DNA from: Bacteroidales bacterium
GTDB taxonomy: Bacteria > Bacteroidota > Bacteroidia > Bacteroidales > UBA932
NCBI GenBank assembly: GCA_004556005.1
Contig: SFJA01000040.1
Coordinates: forward strand, 1-15,037
Reading direction: 5' to 3'
Length of the DNA: 15,037 nt
Notes under the pieces: model-generated
Databases searched by the model: none
The model's input: only the letters and a program-made list of their open reading frames with translations
What the model was told of the DNA's origin: nothing
Shown here: one piece after another, positions 7,147 to 14,555 of the stretch
How the letters are laid out: every line of letters starts with the position of its first letter
How positions within the stretch are numbered: the stretch's first letter is position 1
Made by a program: the position numbers and the translations under genes

Positions 7147-8193
7147 ATGGCAACAGTAACACGCAAAATCTGGGGACATACCCCCGACGGTGAAGCTATC
7201 TACAAGTACATTCTTACCAATGCCTCGGGCGCTTCGGCCGTGGTCAGCAATTTCGGAGCAGCAATTGTGTCTGTCAACGTTCCTGACAGGGACGGCAAAC
7301 TTGCCGACGTCGTGCTCGGATACGGAAAGGCCGAGTACTACAACGGTGACGGCCCTTGCTTCGGCAAATGCCCGGGACGCTTTGCCAACAGGATTGCGGG
7401 CGGACGCCTGACCATTGCGGGCAAGGAGTACAGCCTGCCGATCAACAACGGACCAAACCATCTGCACGGCGGTCCGGAAGGATTCCAGAACAAGGTTTGG
7501 GAGTCGAGAAAGCGCAACGGCGGCGTGGAAATGAAATACACCTCACCTGACGGGGAAATGGGATATCCCGGAACCGTTACGGTTGTTGCGCGTTACGAGT
7601 GGAGCGAGGCCAACGAGCTCATCCTCACCTTCTCTGCACGAAGCGATGCCGAGACGGTCATCAACCTGACCAACCACGCCTACTTCAACCTCAACGGCAA
7701 GGGCAACGTGCTCAGACATCGGCTCAGACTCAACGCAGACCGCTATCTTCCTACAGATGAAACACTTATCCCTACAGGATGTGTAGATAAGGTGGCTGGA
7801 ACGCCTATGGACTTCCGCAGGGAAAAAACACTTGGAAAGGATATCAAGAAGGATTTTCCGGCTCTCGTTTACGGCAAGGGCTATGATGCCTGCTGGATAA
7901 TCAACGACTATGAGCCCGGACAGATTCAGGAAGCAGCCGAGCTCTACAGCAGCACCAGCGGCAGGACACTCAAGGTTTCGACAACCCAGCCGGGCATACA
8001 GGTTTATACCGGAAACTGGCTCGAGGGATGTCCTGAGGGCAAGCGCGGCCGCATCTACCACGACTATGACGGGGTGGCTCTCGAGTGCCAGCACTTCCCG
8101 GACAGCCCGAACAGGCCGGAATTTCCAAGTACCGTCCTCAAGAAGGGCAAGACCTTCCACGAGGCAATTATCTTTGCATTCGGAGTCAGATGA
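7147..8193 (+). CDS. galM: Galactose mutarotase (aldose 1-epimerase)
   Basis: This 348-residue protein has the full set of GalM motifs. FANRIAGG (79-86) and NHLHGG (104-109, H107) line the sugar site. TNHAYFNL (175-182) carries the catalytic acid H177, GYDACW carries D247, and ALECQHFPDS carries the catalytic base E313. It interconverts alpha- and beta-anomers of galactose or glucose, normally feeding galactokinase or hexokinase. There is no signal peptide, so it should be cytoplasmic. Length is normal for the family. The start ATG is 3 nt after the lipoprotein stop, and the 3' end overlaps thyA by 4 nt (ATGA), pointing to translational coupling. No galactokinase or uridylyltransferase gene is in the window, so its presence here reflects shared transcription rather than a Leloir cluster. 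Confidence 0.95.
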   Translation: MATVTRKIWGHTPDGEAIYKYILTNASGASAVVSNFGAAIVSVNVPDRDGKLADVVLGYGKAEYYNGDGPCFGKCPGRFANRIAGGRLTIAGKEYSLPINNGPNHLHGGPEGFQNKVWESRKRNGGVEMKYTSPDGEMGYPGTVTVVARYEWSEANELILTFSARSDAETVINLTNHAYFNLNGKGNVLRHRLRLNADRYLPTDETLIPTGCVDKVAGTPMDFRREKTLGKDIKKDFPALVYGKGYDACWIINDYEPGQIQEAAELYSSTSGRTLKVSTTQPGIQVYTGNWLEGCPEGKRGRIYHDYDGVALECQHFPDSPNRPEFPSTVLKKGKTFHEAIIFAFGVR

Positions 8194-8984
8194 AACAGTA
8201 TCTGGATCTGTTGCAGGAGATTATGGACCACGGCACGGTCAAGAGCGACCGCACCGGGGTGGGAACGAAGAGCATCTTCGGTCACCAGATGCGCTTCGAC
8301 CTGTCGGAGGGCTTTCCTCTGCTGACAACCAAGAAGGTGCACCTGCGCTCGATAATACACGAACTGCTGTGGTTCATCAGCGGCGATACAAACATAGGAT
8401 ACCTTCACGACAACAAGGTAAGCATCTGGGACGAATGGGCCGACGCTAACGGCGACCTCGGTCCGGTTTACGGCAAGCAGTGGCGCAGCTGGGATACCCC
8501 TGACGGACGCAGCATAGACCAGCTTTCGGAAGTCATTGAAACGATAAAGCACAATCCCGACTCGCGTAGGATGATAGTCTGCGCGTGGAACCCTTCGGAT
8601 GTGGACAAGATGGCCCTGCCGCCCTGTCATTGCTTCTTCCAGTTCTACGTAGCCGACGGCAGACTGTCCTGCCAGCTGTACCAGCGAAGTGCGGACACCT
8701 TCCTCGGAGTGCCGTTCAACATTGCTTCCTATGCCCTGCTGACGATGATGATAGCCCAGGTATGCGGCCTGAAGCCGGGAGAATTTGTCCATACTACCGG
8801 TGACACCCACATTTACCTCAACCATTTCGACCAGGTGCGCGAGCAGCTTTCCCGCACGCCGAGGCCGCTGCCGGTAATGAAACTCAATCCGGAGGTGAAG
8901 GATATTTTCCAATTCCGCTACGAGGATTTTACCCTCGAGGGCTATGACCCGTGGCCGGCGATCAAGGCTCCGGTAGCCGTATAA
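8190..8984 (+). CDS. thyA: Thymidylate synthase
   Basis: This is a 264-residue protein, the same length as E. coli ThyA. It methylates dUMP to dTMP using 5,10-methylene-tetrahydrofolate and releases dihydrofolate. Motifs visible are the phosphate-binding SDRTGVGT (19-26), the conserved IHELLWFISGDTN region (about 56-68), the active-site LPPCHCFFQFYV with nucleophile C146, the dUMP-binding CQLYQRSAD (161-169) and the folate/dUMP HTTGDTHIYLNH (201-212). The start ATG overlaps the galM stop, and residues upstream in this frame are galM shadow. folA follows 25 nt later, which fits the recycling of the dihydrofolate made here. No truncation or missing residue is seen. Confidence 0.97.
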   Translation: MKQYLDLLQEIMDHGTVKSDRTGVGTKSIFGHQMRFDLSEGFPLLTTKKVHLRSIIHELLWFISGDTNIGYLHDNKVSIWDEWADANGDLGPVYGKQWRSWDTPDGRSIDQLSEVIETIKHNPDSRRMIVCAWNPSDVDKMALPPCHCFFQFYVADGRLSCQLYQRSADTFLGVPFNIASYALLTMMIAQVCGLKPGEFVHTTGDTHIYLNHFDQVREQLSRTPRPLPVMKLNPEVKDIFQFRYEDFTLEGYDPWPAIKAPVAV

Positions 8985-9009
8985 CATATTGACAATCAAA
9001 AGGTCGCTT

Positions 9010-9588
9010 ATGGAAAAGTGTCTCATAGTTGCAGTCGCAAAGAATCTGGCCATAGGGCGTGACGGGGATATGCCCTGGCACCTTCCGGGCGACCTTAAAT
9101 ATTTCAAAAAGACCACGATGTCCTGTCCTGTGATAATGGGCCGCAGGACCTGGGAGTCGATAGGAAGGCCCCTGCCTGGCAGGCAGAACATCGTGATCAG
9201 TTCGCACCCTGAAAGCGTGGGCGAAGGGGCCGTCATTGCAGGATCGCTAGAAGAAGCATTCGTCAGGGCGGGGGACGCTCCGAGAGTGTTTGTAATCGGT
9301 GGAGCAAAGGTTTACGCCGCCGCGATGGGAATCGTGGACAGGATGTATATCACCCGCATTGATGCCTGCGTGGAAGATGCTGATGCATTTTTTCCGGAAT
9401 TTGATCCGCAGGAGTGGGAACTTGAGTCGCGCAGCAGTGACTGCACGGACGAGAATAGTGGTGTAGTGTATAGATTTGAAGTGTATAACCGTAGAGGGAA
9501 AACTATTGATGGAGAAGAAAAGAGAAGGATTCGGGAGCCGGATGGCGGTCATCCTCGCGATGGCGGGCTCTGCAATAGGCTTGGGTAA
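9010..9588 (+). CDS. folA: Dihydrofolate reductase with 30-residue C-terminal read-on
   Basis: This 192-residue protein reduces dihydrofolate to tetrahydrofolate with NADPH. Visible are the N-terminal strand LIVAVAKNLAIG, the M20 loop GDMPWHLPGD with the catalytic acid D28, IMGRRTWESIGRPLPGR (about 42-58), the NADPH-binding VFVIGGAKVY (93-102) and the late strand VVYRFEVYNRR. ATG 9010 was chosen over TTG 8989 because DHFRs begin right at this strand. The family normally ends near R162; here the frame continues for 30 more residues, rich in Arg, Gly and Glu, and overlaps the next gene by 80 nt. A TAA at 9486 and a TAG at 9492 lie in another frame exactly at the expected end, so a one-base indel may have removed the original stop. 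The enzyme itself should be functional. Confidence 0.95.
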   Translation: MEKCLIVAVAKNLAIGRDGDMPWHLPGDLKYFKKTTMSCPVIMGRRTWESIGRPLPGRQNIVISSHPESVGEGAVIAGSLEEAFVRAGDAPRVFVIGGAKVYAAAMGIVDRMYITRIDACVEDADAFFPEFDPQEWELESRSSDCTDENSGVVYRFEVYNRRGKTIDGEEKRRIREPDGGHPRDGGLCNRLG

Positions 9589-10879
9589 CATCTGGCGTTT
9601 CCCCTATATGCTTGGGGAATACGGCGGATTTGCATTTGTACTTATTTATATCGTAGCTACACTGTTGGTCTCGCTGCCTGTGTTTGTCGCAGAGGTGGTA
9701 ATAGGGCGACGCAGCCGCTGCAACGCAAGGGACGCCTTTGTGCGGCTCGCTCCGGGCCACAGCGGGTTCTGGCGCATCACCGGACTGCTTCCGGTGCTCA
9801 TCCCGACGATTATCGCATCCTATTACAGCGTTATCGGAGGCTGGTCGCTGGAATACCTTGTCAAGGCTTTCCAGGGGGTATTCAGCAGTCTCAGCCCTGA
9901 ACAAAGCGCCGGAATCTTCTCGGGATTCATCAGCTCCACCTGGACGCCGATTGTAATGCACCTGCTGTTCTTCGCGCTCTGTGCCGTCGTGGTCGCGCTG
10001 GGGGTCAAATCGGGTATCGAGCTTTTCAGCAAATTCACCATGCCTGTGCTCTTTGTGCTTGTAGTGTTCATCGCCATCTACTCAATCTGCCTTCCGGGTG
10101 CCTGGGGCGGGGTCGAATACATTTTCAAGCCCGACCTGAGCCGTATGACTCCGCGCACCTTCGCTTATGCGATGGGACAGAGTTTCTATTCGCTGTCCCT
10201 CGGTATGGGTGCCATAATAACCTACGGTTCCTATGTGCACAAGAACGAAAACATACTTGCCTCCAGCACGGGTACCGCGATTTCCGACCTGACGTTTGCC
10301 CTGCTTGCCGCGCTGGCGATTATGCCGGCGGTATTTGCGGCAGGCATTGAACCGGGAGCCGGACCGGGACTGATTTTCCAGAGTATCCCGTTCATTTTCA
10401 GCAAGATGAGCATTGATATGCCCTGGATAAGCGGAGTCGTTGCCGTGATGTTCTTCCTTACCGTCGTGGTTGCGGCTATGACTTCGTGCATTTCACTTAT
10501 TGAGGTGGTCACTGCATATCTTGTTGAAAGATACCACATTTCACGAGGCAAGGCGGTTGCTGCAGTCAGCCTGGTGTGCGGAAGCGCCGGCATACTCTGC
10601 TCCCTGTCCTTCGGACCTCTTGCCGGATTTACCATAGGAGGAAAGAGCATCTTTGACCTGTTTGACTGGGTCGCATCCAACATTCTTCTGCTTCTTATGT
10701 CGCTGATAACCGTAGTGTTCGTCGGTTTCGTGATGAAAAAGGATGATGTGCGTGACGAGTTTACTAACTCCGGCTCGCTGAGCCTTAACAGAAAGGTATT
10801 CCCCGCCGTTTACTTCTTGATAAAATGGGTTGCACCGGTTGCCATAGCGGTGATTTTCCTGACGAACTTCATACTTTAA
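9509..10879 (+). CDS. Sodium-dependent transporter, NSS/LeuT family (copy 1)
   Basis: This 456-residue inner-membrane protein has about 11-12 hydrophobic segments. The TM1 motif GSAIGLGNIWRFPY (20-33) contains N27 and R30, equivalent to the Na+-site Asn and gating Arg of LeuT. The TM6 region SLSLGMGAIITYGSY is the unwound substrate and Na1 region, and the TM8 motif AAMTSCISL keeps the T-S pair of the Na2 site. It should couple Na+ entry to uptake of an amino acid or related amine; the substrate cannot be read. ATG 9509 (MEKKREGFGSRM) fits the family start; the in-frame TTG at 9476 is inside folA. Its first 80 nt are also read as the 3' end of folA. A sister copy begins 6 nt downstream. Confidence 0.93.
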   Translation: MEKKREGFGSRMAVILAMAGSAIGLGNIWRFPYMLGEYGGFAFVLIYIVATLLVSLPVFVAEVVIGRRSRCNARDAFVRLAPGHSGFWRITGLLPVLIPTIIASYYSVIGGWSLEYLVKAFQGVFSSLSPEQSAGIFSGFISSTWTPIVMHLLFFALCAVVVALGVKSGIELFSKFTMPVLFVLVVFIAIYSICLPGAWGGVEYIFKPDLSRMTPRTFAYAMGQSFYSLSLGMGAIITYGSYVHKNENILASSTGTAISDLTFALLAALAIMPAVFAAGIEPGAGPGLIFQSIPFIFSKMSIDMPWISGVVAVMFFLTVVVAAMTSCISLIEVVTAYLVERYHISRGKAVAAVSLVCGSAGILCSLSFGPLAGFTIGGKSIFDLFDWVASNILLLLMSLITVVFVGFVMKKDDVRDEFTNSGSLSLNRKVFPAVYFLIKWVAPVAIAVIFLTNFIL

Positions 10880-10885
10880 GCTGAA

Positions 10886-12283
10886 ATGGACAACAGAGGC
10901 ACTTTCGGAAGCCGTTTCACGGCTACAATGGCAATGGCGGGCTCTGCAATAGGGCTTGGCAACATATGGCGCTTTCCATATATCGCCGGCAAGTACGGCG
11001 GAGGGGCATTCATCATTGTATATCTGCTTTCAGCGGTATTTATCTGCGTGCCTATCTTCCTGTCCGAGAGCATTATAGGCAAGAGCACGCGACTGGGAAC
11101 ATTCGGTGCGATGCGCACTCTGGCGCCGGGCAGCAGATGGAAATGGCTGGGACTCATCACGGTCATAACGCCGCTCATCATCCTATCATATTACAGCGTG
11201 GTAGGCGGCTGGTCGGTCGAATACCTCTTTAAGGCCGTCGCCCAGGCATTCGGCACGGGAGCGGCTGGCGCTGCGGCGGAGAGCGTTGCGGGGGCTGCGG
11301 GAGCTGCAGAGAGGGCTGAATTTGCCAGTTTCATCTCATCTACCTGGAAACCGATAATCGCGCACAGCATCTTCCTGCTTGCAAACGCGCTGGTAGTGCT
11401 CGGCGGCGTAAAAAAAGGGATAGAGAAGTTCACGAAAATCACTACTCCCGTTCTGTTCGTGCTCATAGTGGTGATTATGTTCTACGCCATCTCTCTGCCG
11501 GGGGCACAGGCGGGCATCAATTACCTTGTGGACGCTGATTTTTCGAAACTTACGGCTGAAGGGGTGCTTTCCGCAATGGGTCAGGCTTTCTTTTCTCTGT
11601 CGCTCGGAGTAGGAACGATACTTACCTACGCTTCATATATGCGCAAGGAAGACAATATCCTTGCAACTGGCTGTTTCACAGCGGGTTTCGACCTGATTTT
11701 CGCGATGATAGCGGGCTTTGCAATAATGCCGGCGGTATTTGCCGCGGGGATTGAACCCGGAGCGGGTCCGGGCCTGATTTTCGAAACGCTTCCTTACATT
11801 TTTACCGTTATGGGAGAGCAGTCCCCTGTCCTGAGCGGCTGCGTGTCAATTCTGTTTTTCCTCACAATCCTTTTCGCCGCGCTGACATCATCCATTTCGA
11901 TGCTGGAGGTAGGCGTTTCGTATCTGGTCGACGAGAAGAATTGGTCACGCGGCAAGGCAATTCTTATCGTCTGCACCGGCTGCTGGCTGCTCGGAATCCT
12001 TTGCTCGCTGTCCTTCGGCCCTCTTTCAGGAGTAAATATCATGGGCAATTCCATATTTGACTTCTGCGACAAGCTGGCTTCCAACTTCCTTATGGTGCTC
12101 GGCAGCCTGCTCTTTGTCCTGTTTGCCGGCTGGAAGATGAAGAAGAGCATTCTCGCAGATGAAATCGCGCCGGATGGCAGTTCCTCCGTCAAAATTGCAC
12201 TGTTCAAGATTCTGTACTTCCTTATCCGCTACGTCGCGCCGCTGGCAATCATCGTGATTTTTATAACCAACCTGTTGATGTAG
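10886..12283 (+). CDS. Sodium-dependent transporter, NSS/LeuT family (copy 2)
   Basis: This 465-residue protein repeats the architecture of the preceding gene. It has the TM1 motif GSAIGLGNIWRFPY (19-32), the TM6 motif SLSLGVGTILTYASY, the shared AIMPAVFAAGIEPGAGPGLIF region and the TM8 motif AALTSSISM with the Na2-site T-S pair. The loop between TM3 and TM4 is longer than in copy 1 because of an Ala/Gly-rich insert (11257-11320). The substrate-site residues look alike but not identical, so a different or overlapping substrate is possible. The 6-nt gap from copy 1 implies one transcript. The pair most likely arose by tandem duplication. It is the last gene of the forward run and converges on the EEP gene, with 21 nt between them and no visible terminator. 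Confidence 0.93.
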   Translation: MDNRGTFGSRFTATMAMAGSAIGLGNIWRFPYIAGKYGGGAFIIVYLLSAVFICVPIFLSESIIGKSTRLGTFGAMRTLAPGSRWKWLGLITVITPLIILSYYSVVGGWSVEYLFKAVAQAFGTGAAGAAAESVAGAAGAAERAEFASFISSTWKPIIAHSIFLLANALVVLGGVKKGIEKFTKITTPVLFVLIVVIMFYAISLPGAQAGINYLVDADFSKLTAEGVLSAMGQAFFSLSLGVGTILTYASYMRKEDNILATGCFTAGFDLIFAMIAGFAIMPAVFAAGIEPGAGPGLIFETLPYIFTVMGEQSPVLSGCVSILFFLTILFAALTSSISMLEVGVSYLVDEKNWSRGKAILIVCTGCWLLGILCSLSFGPLSGVNIMGNSIFDFCDKLASNFLMVLGSLLFVLFAGWKMKKSILADEIAPDGSSSVKIALFKILYFLIRYVAPLAIIVIFITNLLM

Positions 12284-12304
12284 AGGGAGGTAGATTCAGA
12301 ATTG

Positions 12305-13279
12305 TCATAAGTATATCGTAACCAGTATCGGAAGGTGGTCACTGACTCCGCCCAGGTAGCGCGGGCCGCTGAAGGTGCGCAGGGGCTTGAGACCCCCGTA
12401 GGCAGCATCGCGGGTCAGCAGGAAAGGCGCTGCGAGCACCCTCTCGCGTTTGTCCAGCCCTCCGAAAATGAAACTGCCGTCGATTTTTTCCCACTCGCCC
12501 TCGAAGCGTATGGTCCCTTCTTCCGGCAGCGTCGGTGCCCAGAGATTGTCGTTGAAGTCGCCGATACAGAGGACGTTAGGGGAGAATTCTTCCATAAGCG
12601 AGTCAACCAGTTCCGTCATCCGTGTCATTGCGATACGACGCCTGTCTGACTTGCCGCCGCCGAGCTTCGAGGGGTGGTGGTTGACCAGTATCGAGATGCT
12701 GTCGAACTGGACGACCAGTATGTCCCGGGTGGGCAGGACGGCGCCGCTGCTGTCGCGTATGTGGGCGGGAAATGCACGATAGGGGCTGCCCAGGGTCGAA
12801 GCGCGGTAGAGCAGTGCGCAGTCTATGCCGCGACGGTCCGGCGAGTCGAAGTGGATTATGCGATAGTCTGTTTTACGTAGATTGGTCTGGCGAAGCAACT
12901 GCTTGAGTACAAACAGGTTGCCAACCTCGGCAAATCCTATTGCGTCGGGCAGGCGACCTTCTTTGTCGGCAGCATAAAAGATGGTCTTGGCAATTGCGTT
13001 GCATTTGCGGTAGAAGCGGCGGGCGGTCCAGCGGCGTTTTTCGGAGTTGGAGGCGTTGCGACCCGGTGCAGGTGAGCGTGCGGATAATGTGTCAGCCTGA
13101 GCAGTGGGGCCGGTGGCATCGGGGTAAGTTCCGGACGGTGTCGTGGAGATGGCGGAGTCGTGGTAGTCAAAGAAGTTTTCCAGATTCCAGAACATTACGA
13201 GAATAGAGTCGCGGGCGGGGGCTGCGGGGGTGGTCGCGGGGGCTGCGAGCAGCAGGACGGAAATTAATAAAGCTTTCAT
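12305..13279 (-). CDS. Secreted endonuclease/exonuclease/phosphatase-fold protein
   Basis: This 324-residue protein starts at ATG 13279; the frame stays open further upstream only as a shadow of ychF. A signal peptide (MKALLISVLLLAAPA) is followed by an Ala/Pro/Thr stretch. Catalytic motifs of the Exo_endo_phos fold are in order: FWNLENFF (N32, E34), GFAEVGN (metal-binding E118), DYRIIHFDSPDRRGIDCALLYR, NHHPSKLGG (H201-H202), GDFND (D241, N243) and VSDHLP (D314, H315). Such enzymes cleave phosphodiester or phosphomonoester bonds with Mg2+; Bacteroidales have many secreted members of uncertain substrate. Compared with relatives I know, about 30 extra Ser/Thr/Pro-rich residues (about 42-80) follow the first motif. 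It is divergent from ychF and convergent with the second transporter. Confidence 0.88.
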   Translation of the reverse strand: MKALLISVLLLAAPATTPAAPARDSILVMFWNLENFFDYHDSAISTTPSGTYPDATGPTAQADTLSARSPAPGRNASNSEKRRWTARRFYRKCNAIAKTIFYAADKEGRLPDAIGFAEVGNLFVLKQLLRQTNLRKTDYRIIHFDSPDRRGIDCALLYRASTLGSPYRAFPAHIRDSSGAVLPTRDILVVQFDSISILVNHHPSKLGGGKSDRRRIAMTRMTELVDSLMEEFSPNVLCIGDFNDNLWAPTLPEEGTIRFEGEWEKIDGSFIFGGLDKRERVLAAPFLLTRDAAYGGLKPLRTFSGPRYLGGVSDHLPILVTIYL

Positions 13280-13292
13280 AGTGTGCAATAAG

Positions 13293-13329
13293 TTTGGTGC
13301 CGCTAATATCGCGAAAAAGATTAACTTTG
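13293..13329 (+). promoter_or_regulatory. Candidate ychF promoter
   Basis: TAACTTTG (13322-13329) matches the Bacteroidota -7 consensus TAnnTTTG perfectly and lies 29 nt before the ychF ATG, leaving a leader of about 23 nt. A TTTG at 13293-13296 could serve as the -33 element, but the 25-nt spacer is longer than the usual 19-21. It is in the 79-nt divergent region shared with the EEP gene, for which no good promoter match was found. Confidence 0.4.
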
Positions 13330-13358
13330 CATTCTGTTTATCTTTATAATTTGAATTT

Positions 13359-14459
13359 ATGTCACTCAAGTGCGGTATAGTAGGACTTCCAAACGTCGGC
13401 AAGTCAACTCTTTTCAACTGTGTCAGCTCAGGCAAGGCCCAGAGCGCCAATTTCCCATTTTGTACGATAGAGCCGAATCTCGGTTCCACGAATGTGCCGG
13501 ACAGGAGGTTGGAGGTGCTTTCGGATATCTGCAAACCGCAAAGGACCATTCCTGCGACCGTCGAGATCGTGGATATAGCCGGTTTGGTCAAGGGTGCAAG
13601 CCACGGCGAGGGTATGGGCAACCAGTTCCTTGCCAATATCAGGGAGTGCGATGCCATACTGCACGTGCTCAGATGCTTTGATGATGACAACGTGGTGCAC
13701 GTCGATGGCCGCGTGGATCCGGTTCGTGACAAGGAGATTGTCGATGCGGAGCTTCAGCTCAAGGACCTGGAGACGGTTGAGGCACGCCTTGGAAAGGCTT
13801 CAAAGGCCGGTAAGGCCGGAGACAAGGATGCTGCAAAACTTGCCGCCCTGCTGACCCGATACAAGGCCGCTCTCGAGCAGGGAAAGTCCTGCCGCAGCGT
13901 TGCGCTTCTCAATGACGAGGAGGCTGTACTTGCCCGCGACCTGTTCCTGCTTACCAACAAGCCTGTCATGTATGTCTGCAATGTGGACGATGCTTCTGCG
14001 GTCAGCGGCAATGCCTATGTGGAAGCCGTAAGGGAGGCCGTAAAGGAGGAAAATGCGGAAATCCTTGTCATTTCTGCCAGAACCGAGTCGGATATTGCAG
14101 AGATGGAAGATTACGAGGACAGAAAGATGTTCCTCGAGGAGATGGGCCTGGAAGAGTCGGGCGTGGTGCGTCTGATCCAGAGCGCCTACAGGCTGCTCGG
14201 ACTTCAGACCTTCTTTACTGCCGGTTCGGACGAATGTCGCGCCTGGACCATACACAAGGGCGACAAGGCACCGAAAGCTGCCGGTGTGATCCATTCTGAC
14301 TTTGAAAAGGGATTCATCCGCGCCGAAGTCATCAAGTACGAGGACTTTGTCAAATACAAGACCGAGTCGGCGGTACGCGCGGCAGGCAAGATGGGCATAG
14401 AAGGAAAGGATTATGTCGTCGAGGACGGAGACATAATGCACTTCCTTTTCAACGTTTAG
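13359..14459 (+). CDS. ychF: Redox-regulated ATPase YchF (Obg family)
   Basis: This 366-residue protein is close to the family's usual 363. Motifs seen are the P-loop GLPNVGKST (9-17), the switch II region DIAGLVKGASHGEGMGNQFL with the hydrophobic substitution typical of HAS-type GTPases, and CNVDD in place of the NKxD specificity motif. That last substitution underlies the ATP preference of YchF. A coiled-coil arm follows switch II (about 125-165), and a C-terminal TGS domain occupies about 280-364 (LQTFFTAG, AWTIHKGDKAPKAAGVIH, FIRAEVIKYEDF). YchF binds ribosomes and has roles in translation and stress response in other bacteria. It appears to be transcribed alone; the next gene has its own promoter match. 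Confidence 0.97.
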   Translation: MSLKCGIVGLPNVGKSTLFNCVSSGKAQSANFPFCTIEPNLGSTNVPDRRLEVLSDICKPQRTIPATVEIVDIAGLVKGASHGEGMGNQFLANIRECDAILHVLRCFDDDNVVHVDGRVDPVRDKEIVDAELQLKDLETVEARLGKASKAGKAGDKDAAKLAALLTRYKAALEQGKSCRSVALLNDEEAVLARDLFLLTNKPVMYVCNVDDASAVSGNAYVEAVREAVKEENAEILVISARTESDIAEMEDYEDRKMFLEEMGLEESGVVRLIQSAYRLLGLQTFFTAGSDECRAWTIHKGDKAPKAAGVIHSDFEKGFIRAEVIKYEDFVKYKTESAVRAAGKMGIEGKDYVVEDGDIMHFLFNV

Positions 14460-14503
14460 TATCGTTTACTGACTTTCCGGCGGGTCTCTGAAATCTGGAA
14501 TGC

Positions 14504-14534
14504 TTTCAAATGAGGAACATTTTGATTAAATTTG
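14504..14534 (+). promoter_or_regulatory. Promoter of the propeller regulator gene
   Basis: TAAATTTG (14527-14534) is a perfect TAnnTTTG -7 element. TTTC (14504-14507) is a three-of-four match to the -33 TTTG, with a 19-nt spacer, the expected distance. The ATG follows at 14556, leaving a short leader of about 15-16 nt. This is the best promoter match in the window. Confidence 0.5.
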
Positions 14535-14541
14535 TTCCTTA
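14511..14541. repeat. Inverted repeat overlapping the -7 element
   Basis: AGGAACA (14513-14519) and TGTTCCT (14533-14539) are perfect inverted arms. They extend to 9 bp with one G-T wobble and an outer T-A pair, and TTT/AAA in the loop can also pair. The repeat covers the -7 box of the downstream promoter. It may be an operator for a dimeric regulator, or a weak terminator for ychF. It lacks a T-run on the plus strand, which favours the operator reading. Confidence 0.45.
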
Positions 14542-14555
14542 AAGTACTGCCACAG

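Noticed and set aside
8064..9236. Minus-strand open frame (390 codons) across galM, thyA and folA
   Set aside because: It lies opposite three well-supported enzymes with all catalytic motifs. The translation has no recognisable domain.
7147..9588. Possible galactose-utilisation cluster around galM
   Set aside because: No galactokinase, uridylyltransferase, sugar transporter or glycoside hydrolase is adjacent. The neighbours are thyA and folA, so galM seems only co-transcribed.
13280..13732. Upstream extension of the EEP gene to about 475 codons
   Set aside because: The extra residues are the antisense of ychF. The ATG at 13279 opens directly on a clean signal peptide.
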